Assembly: GCA_900772685.1 (NCBI GenBank)
Contig: CAAGRP010000472.1
Span: forward strand, 1-14,732
Direction of reading: 5' to 3'
DNA length: 14,732 bases
DNA from: Lachnospiraceae bacterium
GTDB taxonomy: Bacteria; Bacillota; Clostridia; Lachnospirales; Lachnospiraceae
Of this stretch, positions 5,441 through 12,712 are shown in pieces. The notes beneath the pieces are model-generated. The model was not told the origin of the DNA and made no database searches. It was given only the letters and a program-made list of their open reading frames with translations. Position 1 is the first letter of the stretch; each line of letters opens with the position of its first letter. The translations under genes were made by a program, and so were the position numbers.

Positions 5441-5513
5441 TCAGCTTGATAATAGAAACTGTAAGATTTAATAATGCTGTTATCAAGCTGATTATGGCTA
5501 TTGCTAATTCCAT
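5421..5513 (-). CDS. Hydrophobic microprotein 1, 30 aa, one membrane helix
   Basis: Read from ATG at 5513 to TAA at 5421-5423. The ribosome binding site AAGGAGGAAAAG directly upstream is the best in the cassette. The peptide begins MELAIAIISLITALLNLTV and ends SIIKLIKKDED: one membrane helix of about 22 residues with a charged C-terminal tail. Size and layout match small type I toxin or holin-like membrane peptides of Firmicutes, but no named family is recognised. It is the first gene after the SigA-type promoter at 5553-5581, with a leader of roughly 33 bases. A weakly related 26-aa peptide follows it. Confidence 0.7.
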   Translation of the reverse strand: MELAIAIISLITALLNLTVSIIKLIKKDED

Positions 5514-5552
5514 CTTTTCCTCCTTTCTGTATTATTCCCTTTCGGTAATTAT

Positions 5553-5581
5553 ATAATAGCATACTCGGGGGAGTATGTCAA
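5553..5581 (-). promoter_or_regulatory. Near-consensus SigA promoter of the minus-strand cassette
   Basis: On the minus strand, TTGACA (5581-5576) is separated by exactly 17 bases from TATTAT (5558-5553). Transcription would start near 5546 and run through the two microproteins and the ribbon-helix-helix gene. It is one of the clearest promoters in the window. Confidence 0.85.
5560..5577. promoter_or_regulatory. Inverted repeat in the promoter spacer, candidate operator
   Basis: CATACTC (5560-5566), four bases, GAGTATG (5571-5577) is a perfect 7-bp dyad lying almost exactly in the -35/-10 spacer. A dimeric repressor bound here would block the promoter. The ribbon-helix-helix protein of the same transcript is the obvious candidate, by inference. 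Confidence 0.7.
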
Positions 5582-5643
5582 CACTTTTGTTAAAAAATGT
5601 TTGAAAGAACTCAAATAAAAAAAGTAAATGAAGGATTATATAT

Positions 5644-5988
5644 ATGGCAAAAGATGATTATTTTGTGATCGTATATCAGATACTTGCATATCTGTATCAA
5701 TGTTTAAAGTCGGGAAAGAATGCAGAGCCTGACAAGCTTCAGCATTGTGGTGAGCTGTTCAATATAAAAGAGAGCTATTGGAGATATATAATATTTCACA
5801 TGCAAGAGTCCGGACTGATAGAAGGTGTTGAATTTGTAACCAATGGATATATGACGATTCCATATGTCGGAAACCTTGAAGGCTGCATGATAACACCTGA
5901 AGGTATTGGTTACCTGTGTGATAATTCGTTTATGGAAAAAGCTAAAAGGTTTCTCAAGACGGCAAAGGAAATAACTCCGTTCGCGTGA
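5644..5988 (+). CDS. YjcQ-family phage protein
   Basis: A 114-aa protein recognisable as the YjcQ family (named from Bacillus subtilis YjcQ), which is common in Firmicutes prophages. It opens MAKDDYFVIVYQILAYLYQCLK, has a winged-helix-like middle (ESYWRYIIFHMQESGLIEGV, then a short wing GYMTIPYVG), and ends ITPEGIGYLCDNSFMEKAKRFLKTAKE, the MTPKGxxYLxENSxMxK signature of the family. A DNA-binding or regulatory role is inferred from the fold; the function has not been settled. GAAGGA lies 9 bases before ATG 5644. It is divergent from the microprotein cassette, and only a weak promoter-like pair (TTGTTA at 5587, TCAAAT at 5611) is seen upstream. Confidence 0.85.
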   Translation: MAKDDYFVIVYQILAYLYQCLKSGKNAEPDKLQHCGELFNIKESYWRYIIFHMQESGLIEGVEFVTNGYMTIPYVGNLEGCMITPEGIGYLCDNSFMEKAKRFLKTAKEITPFA

Positions 5989-6051
5989 CATAATCTGTCA
6001 TAGTATGGCAGTAATATGTGTGATACTCTATACAATAGAAAAATAAAACAA

Positions 6052-6078
6052 GGCATCGACTTAGGTCGGTGTCTTTTT
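6052..6078 (+). terminator. Rho-independent terminator before the HNH gene
   Basis: GGCATCGAC (6052-6060) pairs with GTCGGTGTC (6065-6073), nine pairs including two G-U, around loop TTAG, followed by TTTTT (6074-6078). It ends the yjcQ transcript just before the packaging genes. Confidence 0.8.
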
Positions 6079-6092
6079 GTTTGGGGAAAGAT

Positions 6093-6506
6093 ATGCCGAT
6101 ATATAAGAGATGCAGCAGATGCGGCAAGAGGATTCCGGCCGGCAGCAGCTGCAGTTGCATAAAGCAGCGACATAAGGAATATGACAAATACCTTAGAGAT
6201 AAAAAGAGCAAGAGATTCTATCACAGTAATGAATGGATCACGGCAAGAGATAAAGCAATGGAGCTTGATGAAGGTATAGATGTATATGCTTATATGACTC
6301 GGGGCGAGATACTGGCAGCGGATACCGTGCATCACATCATACCACTGAGAGACGACTGGAAGAAGAGAGTAAGCAGTGACAATCTTATAAGCCTGAGTCA
6401 TTCATCTCATAGTGCTATAGAAATGCTATATACGAAAGAGAAAGAAAAGATCCAGCAAGAACTCAAAGCAATGCTTAGTGAGTATAGAAATAAAAAAATG
6501 AAATAA
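6093..6506 (+). CDS. HNH endonuclease (packaging-associated)
   Basis: A 137-aa HNH nuclease of the type placed directly before the small terminase gene in HK97-like phages of Gram-positive bacteria. Such nucleases work with terminase in specific DNA cutting during packaging. The N-terminus is a Cys ribbon (KRCSRCGKRIPAGSSCSC, C7/C10/C20/C22). The HNH motif follows: HHIIPLRDDW at 80-89, SSDNLISLSHSSH at 94-106, supplying His80/81, Asn97 and His103/106. ATG 6093 is chosen over the upstream GTG 6069 because it begins MPIYKRCSRCG like relatives and has GGGGAAAG upstream. GTG 6069 would also start inside the terminator stem. The C-terminal tail is Lys/Glu-rich. Confidence 0.92.
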   Translation: MPIYKRCSRCGKRIPAGSSCSCIKQRHKEYDKYLRDKKSKRFYHSNEWITARDKAMELDEGIDVYAYMTRGEILAADTVHHIIPLRDDWKKRVSSDNLISLSHSSHSAIEMLYTKEKEKIQQELKAMLSEYRNKKMK

Positions 6507-6631
6507 AAATCTTTAAAAAAATAAATATTTTTTGAAGTAGGGGGGTTGAAAAAAGTTTTTGAAATTTGCTCAAGAACCGCATCGACTCTTCTGTTTACGC
6601 AATTTTCTAAATATGAAAAAAGGAGGGGGAC
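6507..6631 (+). other. Intergenic packaging-site candidate (cos/pac region)
   Basis: The 125 bases between HNH and small terminase hold A/T runs, a G6 run in AAGTAGGGGGGTTG (6535-6548), an AAAAAAGTTTTTGAAA stretch, and ACCGCATCGACTCTTCTGTT (about 6576-6595). In related cos phages the cohesive-end site lies in this gap and often includes a G/C run. No cutting site can be proven from sequence alone. Confidence 0.4.
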
Positions 6632-7093
6632 ATGCCAAGACCGAGAATCCCGCTTGATCAGCAAAAAGGGCATTTGATGACAAATTTTAAAGAAGAAAGA
6701 GCAATAGAAGAAGATCTTGCGGATGTTGGAAATGCTCAGATTGTATCTGAGAGACCTCCGAGAGAACTTATAAATACAGCAGCAAAGAAAGAATGGAAAA
6801 GGGCGATAGAGCTTTTAAGACAGATGAAAGCTATCGGAGATCTGGACCGTTCAAATCTTATCGGATATTGCAATGCCTGGGCAATGTACTGCGAAAAAAT
6901 TAAAAGGCTTAATGATCCGATAATTACATCAGCGGAAAAAAGAGAGTTAGAGCTTGCGATCCTGAAGCATGGCAAAGAATATCGAGAGTTCGGAAAACTG
7001 TGCTGCATGGATCCAAGCTCACGCCTTAAGGCTGCGGCCACTCAGACACAAAAGAAGTCTGAGGAAATAGAAGAGGTGTTCGGTGATATATGA
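6632..7093 (+). CDS. terS: Terminase small subunit, P27 family
   Basis: A 153-aa protein of the phage P27 small-terminase family, which recognises the packaging site and loads the large subunit. Features are a basic MPRPR start, the PPRELINTAAKKEWKR segment (about 42-57) that begins the helical domain, the LDRSNLIGYCNAWAMY helix (about 71-86), and a Lys/Glu-rich C-terminus ending EEIEEVFGDI. The ribosome binding site AAAGGAGGGGG lies directly before ATG 6632. The stop overlaps the large-subunit start (ATGA, 7090-7093), consistent with equal co-translation. Gene order and length match this family. Confidence 0.92.
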   Translation: MPRPRIPLDQQKGHLMTNFKEERAIEEDLADVGNAQIVSERPPRELINTAAKKEWKRAIELLRQMKAIGDLDRSNLIGYCNAWAMYCEKIKRLNDPIITSAEKRELELAILKHGKEYREFGKLCCMDPSSRLKAAATQTQKKSEEIEEVFGDI

Positions 7094-8841
7094 CGATACT
7101 TGAAGAGTTGAAAAAGTATGCAAAGGATTGTATCTCCGACAAGATCACGAGCTGTCAAAAACACAAATGGGCGTGCCGGCGGTTCCTATCTGATGTAAAA
7201 CGTATGGAAACCGAAGAGGATTATCCGTATATCTGGGATGAGCGACAGGCAAAGAACATAGTTGACTGGTTTGCACTTTTAAGACACAGCAAAGGAGTGC
7301 TTGCAGGACAGCCGATTAATCTGACCATGTGGCAGAAGTTCAGACATTGTCAGCTATATGGTTGGAGAGTCAAAGATACAGGATTCAAGAGATTCACAAA
7401 AACGTTTACAGAGGTCGGACGAAAAAACGCAAAATCGCAAGATGAGGCAGGGATTGCATTATATGAGATCGCTGTAATGTCCACAAAGAACCGTGAAGTT
7501 TATGAGTATTACACTGCCGGAGTTAAAAGAGATCAGTCAAAGATCGTATTTAATGAGGCTTCTTTGATGCTCAAAGGATCGCCTTTAAGGTCGAAATATA
7601 AGATCACAAGGGATTCGATAACCCATGTAAAAACAGGTAGTTTCATACGTCCGTTGAGTGCTGAGGACGGAAGAAAAGGCGATGGTACAAACCCGGCGGG
7701 ACTTATCCTTGATGAATACCATCAGCATCAGACAACAGAGTTTTATGATCTCGGACTGGGAGCCAACACTAAAGAGCCTTTACTAATGATCATAACTACT
7801 GCCGGAGTTGATCTTACTTATCCTTGCTATGTAACAGAGTATACATATTGTTCTAAAGTTCTTGATCCGGGAAACGACATAGAAAATGAGAGATATCTCA
7901 TAGATATCTGCGAGCTGGATCCGGATGATTACGAAAATATAGAAAATCTTTCAAATGAAAAGATATGGGAAAAAGCGAACCCTATACGAATGACATATCC
8001 GCAAGGTGTTGAAAAGATAAGAGAAGAGTATAAGATCGCGCGAGAAATACCTGAGCATATGACTGCCTTTCTTACGAAGTGCATGAATGTATGGGTTCAG
8101 GCAAAAGTAAACGGCTACATGGATATGAGTAAATGGAAAGCCTGCGAGGTTGATACGATCGACATCGATACAAAAGGCATGAGTGTGTATGTCGGCTTTG
8201 ATATGTCTGCAAAGATAGATATGACGTCGGTAGCATTTGTAATACCGGTGGAGACCGAAAAGAAAGATGAAGATGAAAAGCAGATAGTCAATTACATCTG
8301 CTACTCGCATTCGTTTGTACCGAGTCGTGAAAAGCTTATGGAACGAAAAGCGAGAGATAAAGCGCCGTATGATGCATGGGAGAGAATGGGATTCATAACG
8401 GTAACGGATACTCCTATAGTAGACCAAAGTGCGGTTATGAGATACGTTCTCGACACATGCAAGGAAAATGCCTGGAATATTGAGTCTCTATGCTTTGACC
8501 CGGCGAATGCTTCAAAGCTGATGATGGACTTATCAGATGAAGGCTATGACGTCGAGGAAGTATTCCAGAGTCATAAATCACTGAATGAATCAACGCAAGG
8601 TTTCAGAGAACAGGTATATTCGGGAAATATCATGTATACATACAATCCTGTGCTCAACTTTTCAATGAGCAATGCGGTTGTTCGGAGAAATAACGGACTT
8701 ATCAAGATTGATAAGGATGCAGCGGCAAAAAGGATAGACCCTGTTGACGCACTGCTTTGTGCTTACAAGCTTGCAATGTATCACTCGTTCGGAGATTCGA
8801 TTTTGGATAATATTGATAAATTTATAGAAAGCGATTGGTGA
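7090..8841 (+). CDS. terL: Terminase large subunit (HK97/P27-type)
   Basis: A 583-aa packaging motor. The N-terminal ATPase shows a Walker A-like VGRKNAKS at 109-116, Walker B GLILDEYH at 204-211 and a coupling motif ITTAG at 235-239. The C-terminal RNase H-like nuclease shows YVGFDMSAK at 367-375, an acidic CFDPANASK at 468-476 and DPVDALLCAY at 550-559, which supply the metal-binding Asp residues. Length and motif order are normal for Terminase_1-type large subunits, and the gene looks intact. The deviant Walker A (GRKNAKS rather than GxxGxGKS) is usual for this group. Its start overlaps the small-subunit stop. Confidence 0.95.
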   Translation: MTILEELKKYAKDCISDKITSCQKHKWACRRFLSDVKRMETEEDYPYIWDERQAKNIVDWFALLRHSKGVLAGQPINLTMWQKFRHCQLYGWRVKDTGFKRFTKTFTEVGRKNAKSQDEAGIALYEIAVMSTKNREVYEYYTAGVKRDQSKIVFNEASLMLKGSPLRSKYKITRDSITHVKTGSFIRPLSAEDGRKGDGTNPAGLILDEYHQHQTTEFYDLGLGANTKEPLLMIITTAGVDLTYPCYVTEYTYCSKVLDPGNDIENERYLIDICELDPDDYENIENLSNEKIWEKANPIRMTYPQGVEKIREEYKIAREIPEHMTAFLTKCMNVWVQAKVNGYMDMSKWKACEVDTIDIDTKGMSVYVGFDMSAKIDMTSVAFVIPVETEKKDEDEKQIVNYICYSHSFVPSREKLMERKARDKAPYDAWERMGFITVTDTPIVDQSAVMRYVLDTCKENAWNIESLCFDPANASKLMMDLSDEGYDVEEVFQSHKSLNESTQGFREQVYSGNIMYTYNPVLNFSMSNAVVRRNNGLIKIDKDAAAKRIDPVDALLCAYKLAMYHSFGDSILDNIDKFIESDW

Positions 8842-8848
8842 TGTAAAA

Positions 8849-10102
8849 ATGGGCTTCATATCAAAAATAAAAAGCTTATTCAGCAATCATAATACATATG
8901 ATCTGAATGATAAAGAGCTTCTTGAGTGGCTGAACATAACACCAAGCGATCGCCAGTCAGTATCAGAGATAACATATTATACTTGTCTCAAGATGTTGTC
9001 TGAAACGCTTGGAAAACTGCCATTAAAATTCTATCAGCAGACGGAGGCAGGACGGATCAGAGCACCTACAACAAATAATTCTTTGCTGCTATCGCAAAAG
9101 CCGAATCCGTTCATGACTTCGACAAGCATGTGGACAACTATAGAGCAGAACTGCCAGCATTATGGTAATGCATATGTATGGATAGATCGAACTTTGGAAT
9201 CTCAAAAGTTCGGCGGTGAGTATGTTACAAGAGGCTTGTGGCCTTTGCAGTCCAGCGCGGTGCAGGCGTATATGGATAATGCGGGATTGTTTGGGAAGGA
9301 TGAGACAGCTCTATGGTACATGTATACTGAACCGAAGTCGGGAGAACAGTATCTATTAAAGAGCTCGGAGGTTATGCACTTTAGGACATGGTACAGTTTT
9401 GACGGAGTTTTCGGACTTCCGGTCCGTGACATCCTAAAAGCTACAGTGACAAGCGCATCAGACAGCCAGGAATATATGAATAATCTGTATAAGCAAGGAC
9501 TTACGGCAAGCATGGCCTTGCAGTACACAGGAGATTTGAGTGATGACAAAGTAAAGAAGCTGCAGCGCAAGTTTGCGGATAAGCTTTCAGGCTCGCAGAA
9601 TGCCGGAAAGGTCGTACCGGTTCCGATCGGACTTACGCTGACGCCTTTGAACATGAGCCTTGCCGATGCTCAGTTCTATGATCTAAGAAAGTATTCCGCA
9701 CTGCAGATCGCTGGTGCATTCGGAATCAAGCCGAATCAGATCAATGACTACGATAAATCGAGTTATTCAAACAGCGAGACGCAGCAGCTTGCTTTTTTGG
9801 TCGATACAATGAGTTATCGGCTGAAAATGTATGAAGAAGAGATAAACGATAAGATGCTCTCACCTATGGAAAAATCACAGAGTTTTTTCTACAAGTTCAA
9901 TGAGAAAGCAATATTGAGAGCTGACAGTCAGACCCAGATGGACAATCTTGCTAAAGCTGTTAATAATGGCATATATACGCCGAATGAAGCAAGAGAATAT
10001 CTTGATATGCCTTCGAAAGATGGCGGCGATGTCCTGATGGTCAATGGAAATTATATCCCGATCACAAGAGTCGGAGATCAGTACAGCAAGGGAGGTGAGT
10101 AA
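8849..10102 (+). CDS. Portal protein, HK97 family
   Basis: A 417-aa HK97-type portal, the dodecameric ring through which DNA enters and leaves the head. Recognisable segments are SEITYYTCLKMLSETLGKLPL (38-58), QHYGNAYVWIDR (103-114), the clip/stem region around DLRKYSALQIAGAFGIKP (about 279-296), and the C-terminal NNGIYTPNEAREYLDMP followed by GGDVLMVNGNYIPI. Seven bases separate it from the large terminase gene, and no strong ribosome binding site is seen, so it may rely on coupling. The gene looks full length. Confidence 0.95.
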   Translation: MGFISKIKSLFSNHNTYDLNDKELLEWLNITPSDRQSVSEITYYTCLKMLSETLGKLPLKFYQQTEAGRIRAPTTNNSLLLSQKPNPFMTSTSMWTTIEQNCQHYGNAYVWIDRTLESQKFGGEYVTRGLWPLQSSAVQAYMDNAGLFGKDETALWYMYTEPKSGEQYLLKSSEVMHFRTWYSFDGVFGLPVRDILKATVTSASDSQEYMNNLYKQGLTASMALQYTGDLSDDKVKKLQRKFADKLSGSQNAGKVVPVPIGLTLTPLNMSLADAQFYDLRKYSALQIAGAFGIKPNQINDYDKSSYSNSETQQLAFLVDTMSYRLKMYEEEINDKMLSPMEKSQSFFYKFNEKAILRADSQTQMDNLAKAVNNGIYTPNEAREYLDMPSKDGGDVLMVNGNYIPITRVGDQYSKGGE

Positions 10103-10103
10103 G

Positions 10104-10760
10104 ATGGCAGTAATAGATATAAAGGGCGATATCATAAGTAATGACGATAAGATGTTTTACGACTGGTTCGGCTGGGACTCAACGTGTGCTAACGATGTCA
10201 AGTCGGTAATCAGTTCGACACCGAAAGAAGAATCTATTGATGTCTATATTAATTCAGGCGGTGGCGATGTCTTTGCCGGACAAGAAATCTACAGCGCTTT
10301 AAAGGGAGATGATAGAGTCAATATTCATATTCAGAGCCTTGCCGGAAGCGCTGCAGGTGTCATTGCGATGGGCGGACGCTGCTCTATGAGCCCGGTCGGA
10401 ATGATCATGATCCACAATGTTTCGATGTTTGGGGCAAGTGGAGATTATCACGATATGCAGAAGAACGCCGAAGCTCTTAAGCGCATGAATGAAGCAATGG
10501 CAGCAGCCTATGTTGAGAAGTCCGGCAAGAGTCTTGATGAGATCCTGAAGCTTATGGACAAAGAGACCTGGCTTACAGCAAATCAGTGTCTTGAGTATGG
10601 TTTCATAGATGAGATCGAGAGCACTGCGGTATCATACAACAACAATTCGCTTGGCATGAGACTGACCGATGACATAAGAGAAAAGGCAAAAGCCGAAATG
10701 GCAAGAGCCGAAGAAGAAAAGAATGAACTGTTAAATGACTTAGAGTTATATGGAATCTAA
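10104..10760 (+). CDS. ClpP-like prohead (head maturation) protease
   Basis: A 218-aa S14/ClpP-fold serine protease that cleaves the capsid N-terminal scaffold segment during head maturation. Nucleophile Ser82 lies in LAGSAAGVIAMGG and catalytic His104 in MIMIHNVSMFG. The catalytic acid should lie in MDKETWLTA, where the ClpP Asp position appears to be Glu (E154), with D152 nearby. The oxyanion-type Gly-rich turn INSGGGDVFAG is present. The frame is open from 10044, but ATG 10104 has GGGAGGTGAG upstream and starts right after the portal stop, so the longer version is rejected. A charged helical tail (REKAKAEMARAEEEKNE) ends the protein. It precedes the capsid gene, as usual. Confidence 0.93.
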   Translation: MAVIDIKGDIISNDDKMFYDWFGWDSTCANDVKSVISSTPKEESIDVYINSGGGDVFAGQEIYSALKGDDRVNIHIQSLAGSAAGVIAMGGRCSMSPVGMIMIHNVSMFGASGDYHDMQKNAEALKRMNEAMAAAYVEKSGKSLDEILKLMDKETWLTANQCLEYGFIDEIESTAVSYNNNSLGMRLTDDIREKAKAEMARAEEEKNELLNDLELYGI

Positions 10761-10782
10761 AAAGAAAAAGGAGGGCAAAGGA

Positions 10783-11946
10783 ATGCCTAAGAAGTTACTT
10801 GAAATGCTTGAAGCAATCAACCAGAAAAAAGCAGAAGTAAGAAGTCTTGTTGAGGAAAACAAGATGGATGAAGCAAAGAAAGCTAAAGATGAGCTTAAGG
10901 ATATGCAGAACAAGTTCGATATCTTAAAAGACATCATAGATGATGAAGAAGAAAAAGCAAAATCGGCTATCCGGGCCGGACAGATGTCAAGTGTTGAGCC
11001 GGTCGTTGATCCGGAAAACAAAAGGGATGCTGTATCTGAATTTGCAAACGCTGCAAGAACCGGGTTCAGAAATTCTATGAATGAAGGAACAAAGGCAGAT
11101 GGTGGCTATACTGTACCTGAAGACATCCAGACACAGATAAATCTTCACAGAGAAGCAAAAGCATCTCTTCAGGACCTTGTTGATGTTGAAGTTGTATCAA
11201 CCAATAAAGGTTCAAGAACATATAAGAAGAGAGCACAGCAGACCGGATTTACTAAGGTTGGAGAAGGTGCAAAGATCGGAGCAGGAACTACACCGCAGTT
11301 TGAGGTGATAGAATATGATATCGAGAAGTATGCAGGATATTTCCCGGTTACTAACGAGCTCCTTGCTGACAGTGATGCAAACATCGCAGATACACTTGTA
11401 AGCTGGATCGGTGATGAGTCACGTGTAACGAGAAATAAACTTATCCTTGATGCTATTGCAACATCATCTAAGACTGCTATTGCGGGTCTTGATGATATTA
11501 AAAAGGCTTTAAATGTTACTCTTGGCCAGGCTTTCAAGGGAACAAGCAAGATCATTACAAACGATGACGGACTTCAGTATCTTGATACTCTGAAAGATAC
11601 TGAAGGAAGATATATCCTTCAGCCTAATCCGGCATCTCCTATGGACATGGTAGTGTGCGCAGGTGCAACTGTCGTTCCGGTGTTTGTTGTTCCTAATGCT
11701 GACCTTAAGTCAGATACAACGAGCACACCCGGAACAACGAAGATACCGATGATTATCGGAGACATGTTCGAAGCTGTTAAGCTTTTCGACAGGGCACAGC
11801 TTACGATCATGACATCCAATATTGCAAGTGCAGGAACACTCAATGCATTTGAGAACGATCTTACTCTTTTCAGAGCAATCGAGCGTGAGGATGTAGTTGT
11901 AAAAGATGCAAGTGCAATCGTTTACGGCGAGATCTCAGTAAAATAA
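10783..11946 (+). CDS. Major capsid protein, HK97 fold, with N-terminal scaffold domain
   Basis: A 387-aa HK97-fold capsid protein. Residues 1-65 are a Lys/Glu-rich coiled coil (LEMLEAINQKKAEVRSLVEE onward), the delta/scaffold domain removed by the upstream protease, probably somewhere in the linker at about 66-105. The mature part begins near GGYTVPEDIQTQI (107-119) and includes the E-loop region with GSRTYKKRAQQTGFTKVGEG and the spine-helix area DTLVSWIGDESRVTRNKLIL. ATG 10783 has AGGAGGG upstream and is preferred to the longer frame from ATG 10750, which overlaps the protease stop. The gene is intact and ends TAAATG, leading into a small damaged frame. Confidence 0.95.
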   Translation: MPKKLLEMLEAINQKKAEVRSLVEENKMDEAKKAKDELKDMQNKFDILKDIIDDEEEKAKSAIRAGQMSSVEPVVDPENKRDAVSEFANAARTGFRNSMNEGTKADGGYTVPEDIQTQINLHREAKASLQDLVDVEVVSTNKGSRTYKKRAQQTGFTKVGEGAKIGAGTTPQFEVIEYDIEKYAGYFPVTNELLADSDANIADTLVSWIGDESRVTRNKLILDAIATSSKTAIAGLDDIKKALNVTLGQAFKGTSKIITNDDGLQYLDTLKDTEGRYILQPNPASPMDMVVCAGATVVPVFVVPNADLKSDTTSTPGTTKIPMIIGDMFEAVKLFDRAQLTIMTSNIASAGTLNAFENDLTLFRAIEREDVVVKDASAIVYGEISVK

Positions 11947-12113
11947 ATGGCTATAGCCGGACGGGGAGCGAGTACACCGCTGACGACCTTCAGAAAATGA
12001 CAATAGCTGAAATAAAGTCGTTAGCGGATACGCTCGGCTATAGCATTACAAAGACCCTGAAAGCAGAGATCATCGAAGAGTTTCTGAAAGAACAGGAGGC
12101 TGCTAATGCTTAA
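11947..12113 (+). pseudogene. Frameshifted HeH/LEM-like small head protein
   Basis: Right after the capsid stop, ATG 11947 reads only 17 codons. The -1-related frame, from about 11949, reads GYSRTGSEYTADDLQKMTIA, then EIKSLADTLGYSITKTLKAE and IIEEFLKEQ. This is a helix-extended-helix/LEM-like domain seen as a small gene after the capsid in related phages. Adding one T at 11951-11952 would restore ATG GCT TAT and give MAYSRTGSEYT..., a 55-residue protein. The copy therefore carries a 1-base deletion (true or a sequencing error), or it is reached by frameshifting at AAAA just before the capsid stop. A shorter in-frame product could start at ATG 11997 but has no ribosome binding site. Such domains are thought to contact DNA or the capsid. 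Confidence 0.7.
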
Positions 12114-12402
12114 GAATCATCTTGAAAAGATCAAATTAAGATGCGGTATAGTATCCGAGATCAATGTATATGATGAAGAAATTTCAAGCCTTCTTGAGGA
12201 TTGTGAGCAGGATATGCTTGCGGCCGGTGTTACTTCGGAAGTAATGAATGATGAGGATCACTTGCAGCAGCTTATTACGGCCGCGACATTGTATGTCAAA
12301 GCTCATCTTGGCAATGACCGAACGGATACTACAATATACATGAGTATGTATAGAAATAAGGTGTTCAGATTGACATTGGAGGGGATGGACGGTGTGGAAT
12401 AG
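12106..12402 (+). CDS. Head-tail connector (gp6/YqbG-like)
   Basis: A 98-aa mostly helical protein (MLKNHLEKIKLRCGI, then YDEEISSLLEDCEQDMLAAGV and LQQLITAATLYVKAHLG). It matches small head-tail connector proteins that form the ring under the portal in SPP1/HK97-type siphoviruses. AACAGGAGG precedes ATG 12106, which overlaps the end of the frameshifted HeH/LEM frame. Its position directly after the capsid region and before the head-closure gene supports the call. Confidence 0.85.
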   Translation: MLKNHLEKIKLRCGIVSEINVYDEEISSLLEDCEQDMLAAGVTSEVMNDEDHLQQLITAATLYVKAHLGNDRTDTTIYMSMYRNKVFRLTLEGMDGVE

Positions 12403-12712
12403 TACGATATCACTGCCGAAGGCTAAGAGAACGGTGCAGGATCCGGATGGATTCGTGTCCGAAGAATGGGACTATATAAAAAATATCCCGGCCAATATTA
12501 AGGATGCAACAAGGCTTGACTCTACACTTGCTAACCAGGCGGGCTACAATGCCGATGTAGTGGTTGAGATAATGGCTTGCTGCTATAATAGTGCGTCATT
12601 CTTAATAGACGAAAAGACAGGGATTATATACGACATCCAAAGGACTTTTTGCAAGGATAAGGCAATGACAATGCAGATAACTGCACAAAGGAGGGAACAT
12701 GGCAAAATTTGA
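12392..12712 (+). CDS. Head closure / head-tail adaptor protein
   Basis: A 106-aa predicted beta-rich protein (VQDPDGFVSEEWDYIKNIPA, VVVEIMACCYNSASFLID, IIYDIQRTFCKD) of the size and position of phage head-tail joining proteins (SPP1 gp16 / phage_H_T_join type), which close the head and dock the tail. The start is GTG 12392, 11 bases inside the previous gene, with GGAGGGG about 7 bases upstream; no ATG is available in frame there. The end overlaps the next gene by 14 bases, as is usual for this tightly packed block. Confidence 0.78.
   Translation: MWNSTISLPKAKRTVQDPDGFVSEEWDYIKNIPANIKDATRLDSTLANQAGYNADVVVEIMACCYNSASFLIDEKTGIIYDIQRTFCKDKAMTMQITAQRREHGKI

Noticed and set aside
5910..6401. Minus-strand frame of 163 codons opposite yjcQ and HNH
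   Set aside because: Both plus-strand genes are clearly real. The minus frame gives a Leu/Tyr-rich translation typical of the reverse of AT-rich coding sequence.
7951..8427. Minus-strand frame of 158 codons inside the large terminase
   Set aside because: It lies wholly inside an intact terminase gene, is low complexity in Tyr/Arg/Phe, and no convincing start region is seen.
10746..11021. Minus-strand Ser/Phe-rich frame opposite the capsid scaffold region
   Set aside because: It is the reverse of a Lys/Glu coiled coil, which always gives Ser/Phe/Leu-rich translations.
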